A DNA stretch of 57,499 nt from Gammaproteobacteria bacterium (GTDB lineage: Bacteria; Pseudomonadota; Gammaproteobacteria; UBA6429; Thiohalophilaceae), in NCBI GenBank assembly GCA_026196045.1, contig JAPHRJ010000013.1:1-57499 (forward strand), written 5' to 3'. Below the pieces are notes generated by a model. It had not been told where the DNA came from. It was given only the letters and a program-made list of their open reading frames with translations, and did not search any database. Below are positions 46,867 to 55,159 of this stretch, piece by piece. Positions within the stretch are counted from its first letter, which is position 1, and every line of letters starts with the position of its first letter. The position numbers were made by a program, and so were the translations under genes.

Positions 46867-47793
46867 TCAGGCTTCACCAGAGTCATGCGCATGATAGGAG
46901 GAACGTACCATCGGGCCGGCCTTGACCCAGCTAAATCCCAGCGCTCGGGCTTCAGTTTCATAATCGGCAAACTCGGTCGGCGAGAGATAGTGCTTTACGG
47001 GCAAATGGTAACGGCCTGGACGCAGGTACTGCCCCAGCGACAAACGCTGTACACCAATATTGCGTAAATCCTGTAATACACGGATCACTTCTTCAAAACT
47101 TTCACCCAGGCCCAGCATTAAGGATGACTTGGCTTCTACCCCGTCAAGCCGGGCGGCCTGCTCAAGCAGGTCCAGTGAACGTTGGTAATCCGAACCTTTA
47201 CGCACCTGTTTATAAAGAGTCGGCACGGTTTCAACATTATGTCCCCAGACCATTTGTGGATCACGAGCAGGAGATACGCATTCTGCCAGGGCTTCAGCAA
47301 TGAGTTTTAATGCCTGCGGCTGGCGACGGTGAAAATCAGGCGTTAAGAGCTCCAGCCCAATGTCCGCATGAGCGCGACGTAACTCACGGATAGTTTCGGC
47401 AAAAATACTCGCGCCACCATCCGCCAGCTCATCACGATTGACTGAAGTCAGGACCACATAATCCAGTCCCATTTGCATGGCCGCATCGGCAACCTGTCGG
47501 GGTTCATCCAGATCTGGTGCCAGCGGCTGGCCGGTTTTGACGTTACAGAAACCACAGGCCCGGGTGCAGGTATCACCCAGCAACATAAAGGTGGCCGTGC
47601 CCTGACTCCAGCATTCACCACGATTTGGGCACAATGCTTCTTCACAAACGGTGTGCAAACTGCCACTGCGTACCGATTGAAGAGTATGCTGATAGGCCTG
47701 ACCTTTGCCCAAAGACTGGCGAATCCAGGTCGGCATGCGCGTGGCATTGGGCAACGCGGAATGGTCAAAAACGGGAATAATTTTTTCTCTCAC
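46867..47793 (-). CDS. lipA: Lipoyl synthase
   Basis: Radical-SAM enzyme that inserts two sulfurs into octanoyl groups on carrier proteins such as GcvH. The 308 residues carry both cluster motifs: the auxiliary CEEALCPNRGEC and the radical-SAM CTRACGFC. The C-terminal arginine-serine motif is present in MVRSSYHA. It is the first gene after the glycine riboswitch, ahead of gcvT. This is unlike E. coli, where lipA follows lipB. A second housekeeping lipA may exist elsewhere. Confidence 0.93.
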   Translation of the reverse strand: MREKIIPVFDHSALPNATRMPTWIRQSLGKGQAYQHTLQSVRSGSLHTVCEEALCPNRGECWSQGTATFMLLGDTCTRACGFCNVKTGQPLAPDLDEPRQVADAAMQMGLDYVVLTSVNRDELADGGASIFAETIRELRRAHADIGLELLTPDFHRRQPQALKLIAEALAECVSPARDPQMVWGHNVETVPTLYKQVRKGSDYQRSLDLLEQAARLDGVEAKSSLMLGLGESFEEVIRVLQDLRNIGVQRLSLGQYLRPGRYHLPVKHYLSPTEFADYETEARALGFSWVKAGPMVRSSYHAHDSGEA

Positions 47794-47849
47794 AGCTCAC
47801 TCTCAAATAATTGAATACCAGGATTATCTATTCCTGGATTCCAGAAACC

Positions 47850-47895
47850 AAAAAAGGGGCGTAGCAAAACAGATCTTCTGCTTTGCTACGCCCCT
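47850..47895 (-). terminator. Intrinsic terminator of the glycine riboswitch
   Basis: On the minus strand AGGGGCGTAGCAAA pairs with TTTGCTACGCCCCT (14 perfect pairs, 47855-47868 and 47882-47895), followed by six T. It directly follows the second aptamer, whose CAGAGG closing strand is adjacent, so glycine binding probably prevents its formation. Confidence 0.88.
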
Positions 47896-48075
47896 CTGTC
47901 CGGTTACCTGAGAGCTTGAGCCCCTTCGGTGGATACTATGTATTTGAAAAAAATACGATCTCTCTCCAGAGTCAGCCTGATTCCCGCGGTTCTTTTGCCT
48001 GAGCGATTCCGGGCGGGTTGCGCCTTCGGCGCCTTGCCTGATGCATATAACTTACCAGACGAAGGTCTCTCCCAC
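47893..48075 (-). promoter_or_regulatory. Tandem glycine riboswitch
   Basis: Two consecutive glycine aptamers read on the minus strand. Aptamer 1 runs from about 48073 (GGGAGAGACC) through GCGCCGAAGGCGCAA and CGCTCAGGCAAAAGAACCG. Aptamer 2 begins near 47970 (CTCTGGAGAGA) and continues through CACCGAAGGGGC, CTCTCAGGTA and ACAGAGGGG. Such tandem elements usually switch glycine-cleavage genes on when glycine is high. Here the terminator follows at once and the first controlled gene is lipA, with gcvT-gcvH-gcvPA-gcvPB behind it. Confidence 0.93.
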
Positions 48076-48312
48076 GGGTCATGTGGCTGATGGGCGTAGT
48101 TTACTGGAATCTGACACTGAAAAATACCCCGAAGAAAGGGGTGTAGCCTAAATTTGGAATAAACACTCCTCTTCCGGCGTCATTCGTGCTCCATCGCTAA
48201 TTTGTATTACTATAAGCGTCCGGGACACGAACCAGACAAATGGAGAACACGCAGCAGGTAGTAATGAAGTAACAGAATATTTATTGCTGTTCCTGTTCGC
48301 TAAAATCAGTCT

Positions 48313-50169
48313 ATGAGAGATAAACGTTTTTATTCTTTTCTTCACCGCCAGATTCCTGTGATGATGGTGTTGTCCCTGTTCCCAGGACTGGGCTACATTT
48401 TTCTTAGCTGGTTGCACGATATACATGTCCCCGCCCTGATCTGGTATAGCCTGATCGTTGTTAACTCTATCTGGGGCTATCGCATCTATAAAAAATTCAA
48501 CTTCGAAGAAATGAGCAAACAGTCCCGGGAAAGCTGGTATCGGGAAATGTCTTATTTCTTTTATGCTTTTTTTCTCCTATGGGCGATCATTTTTATTATT
48601 TATGTAAAACACGACACATATAACCTTCACTATATCGCCATTTTCACTGAGCTTGGGGCTTCGGTTGTTGCCGCTGCCCTGCTTTTCCCGGACAGGAAAT
48701 TATTTGTCCCGACCATATTTATTCTAATGGTTCCACTCATTGTTTATTTCTTCAATATTAATGACTGGTATGGTTATGTGCTCACTATCTTTGCCAGCAT
48801 CTTTACCTGGGTACTTTTATACGCCGCTAACAGTAGTCATAACCTGTTAAAAACAACCAGTTATCAGGCTTCTCATGACTTACTCACCGGGCTTTATAAC
48901 CGTTACTTTTTTATTAATTCATTACAGCAAATGATGAATACATTAAAAGAGTCTAACCAGTATTCTTATTTGCTATTAATTGATCTTGACCATTTTAAAA
49001 TTATCAATGACTCTCTGGGACATGATGTTGGTGATCGTATTTTACAGAAAGTCTCCACCCGGCTTAGAAAACAGATTCCAGTTAACAACATGGTGGCACG
49101 ACTGGGTGGTGATGAGTTCATTATTACTGGCTCTGAGTTTAATAATAAAGAACAATGCCGGGATGAAGCTGTCGCCCTATCTAACACCTTACTTAATGCC
49201 CTAAAACAAACCTATATCATCGATCTTAATCATCTCTACCTCAGTTCCAGCATTGGGGTCAGCCTGATTAATCCCACTAACACCAATGCAAACAGCTTTA
49301 TTAAAGAAGCTGATATTGCCATGTATGAGGTTAAAGCCAAAGGTCGAGATGGTGTTTTTGTTTTTAGTGATGAAATGTCAAAACGGGTTGAGAAACATCT
49401 TGAGATTGAGCAAATGCTTCATTTTGCCATTGAGAAAAATGAGATCACATTACATTTTCAACCTCAGTTAAATAAAGATCAAAAAATTATCGGCGTTGAA
49501 GCACTGGCACGCTGGAATAATCACAAACTGGGAAATATTCCACCTGTTGATTTTATCCCTATCGCTGAACAAACAGGCATTATCATTGAGCTTGGCAACT
49601 ATATTCTTAAATCTGCTTTTACCACTCTGGTTGACTGGGAAAAGAAAGGCTATGCGCTGGAACAGATTTCCATCAACATCAGCATGCGTCAAATTTTCCA
49701 TTATAACTTTATTCATGATATTACCGCTTTATGTGAACAATATCTTGACTCATCACTACGTTCAAAAATTATCTTTGAAATTACCGAAACTATTGTCGCC
49801 GAAGAAATAGGAAAAGTGATTGGTGTTATGCGGGACATTAAAAAGCTGGGGATCCGTTTTTCTATGGATGACTTTGGCACAGGCTATAGTTCATTAAGCT
49901 ACCTAAAACAGCTCCCTATTGACGAAATAAAAATTGATCGCTCTTTTGTGAATAAACTTGATCATGATAAAGGTGACCAGGAGATGGTCAATACCATTTT
50001 AAATATGGCAAAGATATTTAAATTAAACATAGTGGCTGAAGGTGTTGAAACAGAAACTCAGTTTAATTTCCTGGAACAGCATAACTGCGATATTTTCCAG
50101 GGTTACTATTTTTCCATGCCACTAGAAAAAGACAAATTTGAAGCGTTTTATACGCAACAGGCTGGATAA
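48313..50169 (+). CDS. Membrane GGDEF-EAL c-di-GMP protein
   Basis: A 618-residue protein. The first 180 residues contain about six hydrophobic helices with little periplasmic sequence. Then comes a GGDEF domain (SHDLLTGLYNRYFF, ARLGGDEFIIT) and an EAL domain (GVEALARW, EITETI, MDDFGTGYSS, KIDRSFV, IVAEGVE, QGYYF). Both catalytic motifs look intact; the RxxD inhibitory site before GGDEF is missing. Which activity dominates cannot be told. No ribosome site is clear before the ATG. It is unlinked to a receptor gene, unlike the protein at 12673-15186. Confidence 0.9.
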   Translation: MRDKRFYSFLHRQIPVMMVLSLFPGLGYIFLSWLHDIHVPALIWYSLIVVNSIWGYRIYKKFNFEEMSKQSRESWYREMSYFFYAFFLLWAIIFIIYVKHDTYNLHYIAIFTELGASVVAAALLFPDRKLFVPTIFILMVPLIVYFFNINDWYGYVLTIFASIFTWVLLYAANSSHNLLKTTSYQASHDLLTGLYNRYFFINSLQQMMNTLKESNQYSYLLLIDLDHFKIINDSLGHDVGDRILQKVSTRLRKQIPVNNMVARLGGDEFIITGSEFNNKEQCRDEAVALSNTLLNALKQTYIIDLNHLYLSSSIGVSLINPTNTNANSFIKEADIAMYEVKAKGRDGVFVFSDEMSKRVEKHLEIEQMLHFAIEKNEITLHFQPQLNKDQKIIGVEALARWNNHKLGNIPPVDFIPIAEQTGIIIELGNYILKSAFTTLVDWEKKGYALEQISINISMRQIFHYNFIHDITALCEQYLDSSLRSKIIFEITETIVAEEIGKVIGVMRDIKKLGIRFSMDDFGTGYSSLSYLKQLPIDEIKIDRSFVNKLDHDKGDQEMVNTILNMAKIFKLNIVAEGVETETQFNFLEQHNCDIFQGYYFSMPLEKDKFEAFYTQQAG

Positions 50170-50183
50170 TCTAGCCCCTGATT

Positions 50184-51830
50184 TTACGAAGTCATCTTTT
50201 CACCAAATAGCGGCAAGCCTGCGCGGCGTATCGATTCGCGCATATCCTCAGAAATATAGAAAACGGGGATGTCCACATCCACTTCCTTTCCATGCCGTTC
50301 TATCACGTCAATAATATCCGCCATGTTAAAACGTGCCTGTGTTTTGAATTTTCCATCTTTGCTGATTGCATACCAGTTTTCGCCATTACGTACAGCTCTC
50401 AACCCGGATAATCGGGTTTTAATGCTGGTATAAGTTGTGGTTGTTGACCAGTTTTTTCCCAGTCGATTCAGGCTTTGAGGAATGGATTTATCATAAAGCC
50501 GCTCTACGGCATGAAAAGATTGCTGGTAATGAGTTTTCTGTAGCTCACCCGTCATCCAGGCGATGCCTGAAAAGTTATGTTTTACAGCATGTAACAACAT
50601 AACTTTCAACGCCAGGCTTATCCATTCTTTGCGGAAGGGTGCAATTGGAACCTGAATTCCCCATCGTTTATTATGGCTCTGTATAAAAGCAGGCTGATGC
50701 CAGTCACTTTGTATTTCTTCAATAAATAGAAGTTTGTTCTGCTTGTTATCAATACGTGTTTTAGTACGGAAATGAAGCAAAACATTACGTTCTGTATAAT
50801 GAGATGAAAAATAAGACAGCGCATAATCAGGCAGGGTTACCAACCATTCCCTGTAATCACACCCACCGCACAGGCTGACATATTTATATTTATCAGAGAA
50901 ACTCAATGGGCAATTATGGCGGTCGTGTTTATTTGCATGTAGTCGAGCGGCCTGGATAGCCTCCAAATGATCACCATAAAGATGATCTGATGCGTCTGAT
51001 GAAACACCTTCACCCTCAGGGGAGATAATAAACCAGCGTGTAAATTTAAACGAACTTGTGGTACGACGTGACTTCAAATAACCAATCCGATACTGACACC
51101 GGGAATCAACATAGCGCAATACCGCCGCATCATAAGCATTAGCATGTATTCCGGCATGTTTTAATGAAGCGATACTAATACGCTCTACCGTTTCAGAAAA
51201 ATTTAACTGGCCAGAGATATCACCAACCATTTCATTAGTAACTTCAAGACGAATACTCGAAAAATCAATCTGATTCTGGATTTCTTTTTTACTAATCAAA
51301 GATTCATTTTCATTATCGTATTGAGACAAAAACCGGGTTATGCCAGACCAGTGAATTTCTTCTTTTCTAATCCCGGATTTTGAAAGATTAGAGATCGTAC
51401 CCAACCACTGCTTTGCGGTAGCCTGTGATAACGGAAGTACTTCAATCTGTTTTTTTAGATTGCTATGTAGTTGATTAGGATAGTCATGGCTTATAACCTG
51501 ATGTGGCAAGTTGTCATAGATAAGCTTTGCTTTTGCTCCATCTATTTCATTACATTGTAAATCCTGATGAAGCCAATGCTGAAATTCCTCTCTATCTTCT
51601 TCAGGCCATTGTTGTATCCAGCTTTTATCGGCAAGGGTATGACCAGTAAACTTATATTTTTTCTTCCATACATCAGGGCTATCAGCAGGATCAGCCACAA
51701 TAATATCAACCAGTTTTAATAACTGGTGGCGTGTTGTGTCTCGGGTAACTTTTAAGTTTAGGCGCGTTGCATGATAACGTGCACGTTCATTGCTTATCCC
51801 TACAACACGGCCGCTGGCTAGTACTGGCAT
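50184..51830 (-). CDS. LPD-like protein related to phage/plasmid polyvalent-protein domains
   Basis: A 548-residue soluble protein. Stretches recall a domain I know from very large phage and plasmid 'polyvalent' proteins: IRKEEIHWSGI (154-164), CDYREWLVTLP (324-334), LLFIEEIQSDWHQ (367-379), PFRKEWISLALKVMLLHAV (398-416), GIAWMTGELQ and the C-terminal ISEDMRES...GLPLFG. In those proteins it is one module among many; here it is free-standing with a distinct N-terminal part and no phage genes around. Cysteines cluster near residues 321-324 (CGGC). Enzymatic function is unknown. Acquisition from a mobile element is an inference. Confidence 0.6.
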   Translation of the reverse strand: MPVLASGRVVGISNERARYHATRLNLKVTRDTTRHQLLKLVDIIVADPADSPDVWKKKYKFTGHTLADKSWIQQWPEEDREEFQHWLHQDLQCNEIDGAKAKLIYDNLPHQVISHDYPNQLHSNLKKQIEVLPLSQATAKQWLGTISNLSKSGIRKEEIHWSGITRFLSQYDNENESLISKKEIQNQIDFSSIRLEVTNEMVGDISGQLNFSETVERISIASLKHAGIHANAYDAAVLRYVDSRCQYRIGYLKSRRTTSSFKFTRWFIISPEGEGVSSDASDHLYGDHLEAIQAARLHANKHDRHNCPLSFSDKYKYVSLCGGCDYREWLVTLPDYALSYFSSHYTERNVLLHFRTKTRIDNKQNKLLFIEEIQSDWHQPAFIQSHNKRWGIQVPIAPFRKEWISLALKVMLLHAVKHNFSGIAWMTGELQKTHYQQSFHAVERLYDKSIPQSLNRLGKNWSTTTTYTSIKTRLSGLRAVRNGENWYAISKDGKFKTQARFNMADIIDVIERHGKEVDVDIPVFYISEDMRESIRRAGLPLFGEKMTS

Positions 51831-52066
51831 AAAATTTCCTGCTTATGTCTTTATTGCTTGCACTAACCATACTACAAATTATTTTTACTGCAATAAAAAC
51901 AAAACATTATAATTTCAGGGAAATATTTATTAATGGATATAAATAGGCTAATACAAAGCGTAATTTAGTGACTTATATAAAAACATAAACAAAACCGTTT
52001 AAAAGATAATGTATTTAGCACTAGCATTAACAGGGTTTTATTTAGCGCTGAATATATAACAACCTC
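51831..52066. other. AT-rich spacer
   Basis: About 236 bases upstream of the LPD-like gene with no coding potential that I can support. It is markedly A+T-rich and presumably holds that gene's promoter. It is followed by the 67-bp repeat array. Confidence 0.4.
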
Positions 52067-52232
52067 TTTCTACGCTTGCTTCGCAGACTCCGATCGCACC
52101 TTAGAACCTCGCTTCACGAGTTTCGTATGGCACTTTCTACATCCGCTTCGCGGACTCCGATCGCACCTTAGAACTTCGCGTTGCTCTTTTCGTATGGCAC
52201 TTTCTACATCCGCTTCGCGGACTCCGATCGCA
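52067..52232. repeat. 67-bp direct repeat array, 2.5 copies
   Basis: Unit 1 at 52067-52133 and unit 2 at 52134-52200 are 67 bases long and roughly 80 percent identical; a partial unit 3 (52201-52232) is identical to the first 32 bases of unit 2. Each unit contains a small palindrome (TCCGCTTCGCGGA in units 2 and 3) and the block ACTCCGATCGCA. The partial unit forms the 3' end of the iron permease gene. Confidence 0.85.
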
Positions 52233-53808
52233 TCATTAACCAGAGGACAGGTAAAGTTCCAATAACTAACATCAATGCAGCGGGGGCTGCTAGCTCCAGC
52301 ATTTCTTCACTAGCTTCAATCCAGATTCGAACAGGCAAGGTATCAAACCCAGTGGGACGTAAAATGAGTGTGGCCGGTAACTCTTTCAAGGTATCTATAA
52401 ATACCAGTACCCAGGCACTCATCATTCCACCACTAAGAATTGGCAATACGATACGACGCAGGTTTTCAAAAGTACCTGCACCTAAACTGCGAGCCGCCTG
52501 TTCAATAGATGGGGTTAACTGTTGTGCTGCGGCTTCCTGAGATTGAATAGCTAAAGGTAAAAAACGTATTACCATAGCGATGACTAACACCGTCATCCCA
52601 CCATATATCGTTGGCATTTGCGCTAATACAAACGCAAGAATACCCAGCGCGATAACTGGACCTGGAAGAACAAAACCTATACTGGAAATATGCAAACAGG
52701 TCTGGCTTAAATAACTGCGCACACGTGCATGGTAGAGCGCGACAGGTAATGCCACAATCACAGTCAGAGTAGCAGCCATGATGCTGATCGTTAGTGAGTT
52801 TCCAACATAGCCCCAGAACTCATTTGTAATTAAGTCACCAACCCAGGCTTCCCAACTCCATGCCAGCATCCATGCCAGTGGCAATATAAAAGAAAGTAAT
52901 GCAATTAACCCTAACCATAACCAGATCATGAATGTTTCAAAACCCGTGGCGGCAGGTGGTTCGAAACGTTTACTCTGCGCATTACCATAATAGCGCTGAC
53001 GATTACGAAAGAAGCGTTCAAGAATCAAAAAAGTCAAACTTAAACAAACCAGCACCATACTTAAACCAGCCGCGGCCTGATAATCAAAACGTCCGCTCAT
53101 TTGCAAATAAATACTTAGCGTAAACGTTTGGTAACGCAACATACTCACTGCACCAAAGTCTGACAAAACATGTAATACGACTAATGCCAAACCTGCCGCA
53201 ATTGCAGGGCGTAATAGAGGGAGATTAACTTTCCAGAAGACCTGAGAAGGGCTGGCACCATGCACACGTGCCGCTTCATCCAGTACTCTTTGTGAACGCG
53301 ACAGGGCATCACGTACTAATAAAAATACATATGAAAAACCAGCCAGGGTTAACACAAAGGTGACACCCACAATATTATACAGTTCAGGTATCACACTCTC
53401 GGCACCAAACAGATATTGCCAGAGCCGTCCTAACCAGCCATCTTCTTCCAGCAGGCTAGTATAAATATGGGCAAAAACATAAGTCGGTATCGTTAATGGC
53501 AAGATCATTAACCATACGGCCAGTTTTCTACCCGGAAACGTTCGTCGACTGATCCACCAGGCCGCGGACACACCCAGCAGCATACAACCGATTCCAACCA
53601 GTACGGCCAGAGACAGCGTATTCCAGAGTAATTCAGGTAGGCGACTACTCCATAAATTCGCCCACTCATCCGTGCTTAACTGCAGGCTGTTATAAACCAC
53701 AAAAAGCAGCGGGATCGCCGCTGCCAGTGCTACAAGTATCGCCAGAGCACCACGAACGCTAAACTCTATGTGAAAGCGATACAAGAGCTGTTGAATGTAC
53801 ACTGTCAT
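52204..53808 (-). CDS. fbpB: Iron(III) ABC transporter permease, FbpB type
   Basis: A 534-residue inner-membrane permease with two fused halves and about twelve helices. Each half has an ATPase-coupling EAA loop (DEAARVHGASPSQVFWKVNLP and EQAARSLGAGTFENLRRIVLP). This is the standard form for FbpB/SfuB ferric-ion permeases. The last residues (MRSESAKRM) and the stop codon are encoded by the repeat array, so the original C-terminus may have been replaced. The binding-protein gene is 95 bases upstream. No ATPase gene follows, so the ATPase must be encoded elsewhere. Confidence 0.92.
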   Translation of the reverse strand: MTVYIQQLLYRFHIEFSVRGALAILVALAAAIPLLFVVYNSLQLSTDEWANLWSSRLPELLWNTLSLAVLVGIGCMLLGVSAAWWISRRTFPGRKLAVWLMILPLTIPTYVFAHIYTSLLEEDGWLGRLWQYLFGAESVIPELYNIVGVTFVLTLAGFSYVFLLVRDALSRSQRVLDEAARVHGASPSQVFWKVNLPLLRPAIAAGLALVVLHVLSDFGAVSMLRYQTFTLSIYLQMSGRFDYQAAAGLSMVLVCLSLTFLILERFFRNRQRYYGNAQSKRFEPPAATGFETFMIWLWLGLIALLSFILPLAWMLAWSWEAWVGDLITNEFWGYVGNSLTISIMAATLTVIVALPVALYHARVRSYLSQTCLHISSIGFVLPGPVIALGILAFVLAQMPTIYGGMTVLVIAMVIRFLPLAIQSQEAAAQQLTPSIEQAARSLGAGTFENLRRIVLPILSGGMMSAWVLVFIDTLKELPATLILRPTGFDTLPVRIWIEASEEMLELAAPAALMLVIGTLPVLWLMMRSESAKRM

Positions 53809-53825
53809 AAATTTTTAAGGGCCTG

Positions 53826-53897
53826 GTGACGAGGTACAAGTGACTGCAGACATAGTATTTCCTCGTCGCGGGTCACTGGTCACATGTCCCTCGTAAC
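53826..53897. repeat. Inverted repeat between the iron transporter genes
   Basis: GTGACGAGGTACAAGTGAC (53826-53844) and GTCACATGTCCCTCGTAAC (53879-53897) are inverted copies with about three mismatches, with further GTCACTGG and CCTCGTCGCG blocks inside. It is a REP-like palindrome filling the gap between the binding-protein and permease genes. It may attenuate transcription into the permease gene. Confidence 0.65.
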
Positions 53898-53903
53898 TAA
53901 TTT

Positions 53904-54902
53904 TTATGGCATACCGACTGTTTCAATCAAATCCAGGGTTGCATTCCGTTTCTGTCCCAATGTGGCCATCGGAACATTCGCGACTTTATATGAACCTGCA
54001 GCCGGAACATTTGCAGCGGCCATTATACCTGGGCGAGTCGGATACTCACGATTTACTTCAGCAAACAACTTCTGTCCTTTTTCTGAAATCAGGAAGGCGA
54101 GAAATTTTTCGGCGTCTGCACTCTTCTTGCTGTATTTACTAATTGCTGCACCGGCAACGTTCCAGGCTACACCCATACCGTCTTGATCCGGTAGTACAAT
54201 CTTAATCGGTGCATCTGGATTTTTGTCAAGATGACGGTAGATGTAGTAGTGATTAACCAGTCCGACACTCTTCTTGCCACTGGCGACGGCTTTAACAATC
54301 TTACTGTGTTTATTAAACACCTGATTACCCACATTGTTTTTCATTCCCTGTAACCAGGTTTTTGTTTTTTCCATGCCCGCCGCTTCCATATAGACGGTAA
54401 CACCGGCGATGTAGCTACCGTTACCACTATGAGTGATAGCCAGTTTACCCTTTAAGCGGGGATCGGCCAGATCAAAGACTGAACTCACGAACTCAACATC
54501 CTGAGCCCTGGTATTCATCACAAGTACACGAGCTCGGGCTGATACACCTAACCAGGTATTGTTCGCCGCACGGTAATTTGCTGGAATCGTACTGGCTATA
54601 TCCGCTGATACGGCTTTAAACAAACCTAGCTCACTGCCTTTTTCCAGGTTGCCAGCATCATTACTGATAAAAATATCGGCCTGGGTACGATCGCCTTCAA
54701 GTTTCAGTTTGTTCAACAGGGCGGTCGACTTGCCCGAATGCAGCATCACTTTGACGCCTGTTTCTTCAGTAAAAGCCTTCACAACCGGTTTTACAAACTT
54801 GTCGCTGCGACCAGAGTAAATCACCAATGGTGAAGCCTGCACGGCCTGTGAGAATAGTGCCGCACATATTGTGGCGATAAAGAAATTTATAACCTGCTTC
54901 AT
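53904..54902 (-). CDS. fbpA: Periplasmic iron(III)-binding protein, FbpA/FutA type
   Basis: A 332-residue solute-binding protein with a signal peptide (NFFIATICAALFSQAVQA). Features include LVIYSGRSDKFVKPV, DIFISNDAGNLEKG and the paired tyrosines in VNHYYIYRHL that ligate ferric iron in this family. The ATG at 54902 follows GGGAGGT; the frame is open four codons further. A Fur box lies about 60 bases upstream, so iron starvation should induce this gene and fbpB. Confidence 0.93.
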   Translation of the reverse strand: MKQVINFFIATICAALFSQAVQASPLVIYSGRSDKFVKPVVKAFTEETGVKVMLHSGKSTALLNKLKLEGDRTQADIFISNDAGNLEKGSELGLFKAVSADIASTIPANYRAANNTWLGVSARARVLVMNTRAQDVEFVSSVFDLADPRLKGKLAITHSGNGSYIAGVTVYMEAAGMEKTKTWLQGMKNNVGNQVFNKHSKIVKAVASGKKSVGLVNHYYIYRHLDKNPDAPIKIVLPDQDGMGVAWNVAGAAISKYSKKSADAEKFLAFLISEKGQKLFAEVNREYPTRPGIMAAANVPAAGSYKVANVPMATLGQKRNATLDLIETVGMP

Positions 54903-54963
54903 GCTACCTCCCACACCTTAATATATAGATAAGGCGGGTTTAAACGTTAACGATAATATTAAT

Positions 54964-54982
54964 GATAATGGTTCTCATTATC
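54964..54982. promoter_or_regulatory. Fur box upstream of fbpA
   Basis: GATAATGGTTCTCATTATC matches the 19-base Fur consensus GATAATGATAATCATTATC at 16 of 19 positions and is itself a near-perfect palindrome. It is 61 bases before the fbpA start. Confidence 0.85.
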
Positions 54983-55159
54983 GCACAGGTTAAACCGTTA
55001 GGCTAGTATTCTAGAAAGCCCAGTTGATAAAAACACACCACCAGTCCACAGTGAATAACCACTTTTTTCAACATAGTTTTAGTCAATCAGTAAAGAAGTC
55101 AAAATTATGATTTGAAACAATCAGGCTATTGGATAGTGAAAGAGCAAACTCAAAAGGAT

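Noticed and set aside
48126-48143. Small ACCCC/GGGGT hairpin followed by T on the minus strand
   Set aside because: The stem is only about five pairs and no minus-strand gene lies upstream to be terminated.
52067-52232. Possible small CRISPR array
   Set aside because: The 67-bp units are contiguous, without distinct spacers, only 2.5 copies, and no cas genes are present.
52181-52540. 119-codon plus-strand frame starting in the repeats
   Set aside because: It lies opposite the well-supported permease gene and has serine/alanine-rich antisense composition.
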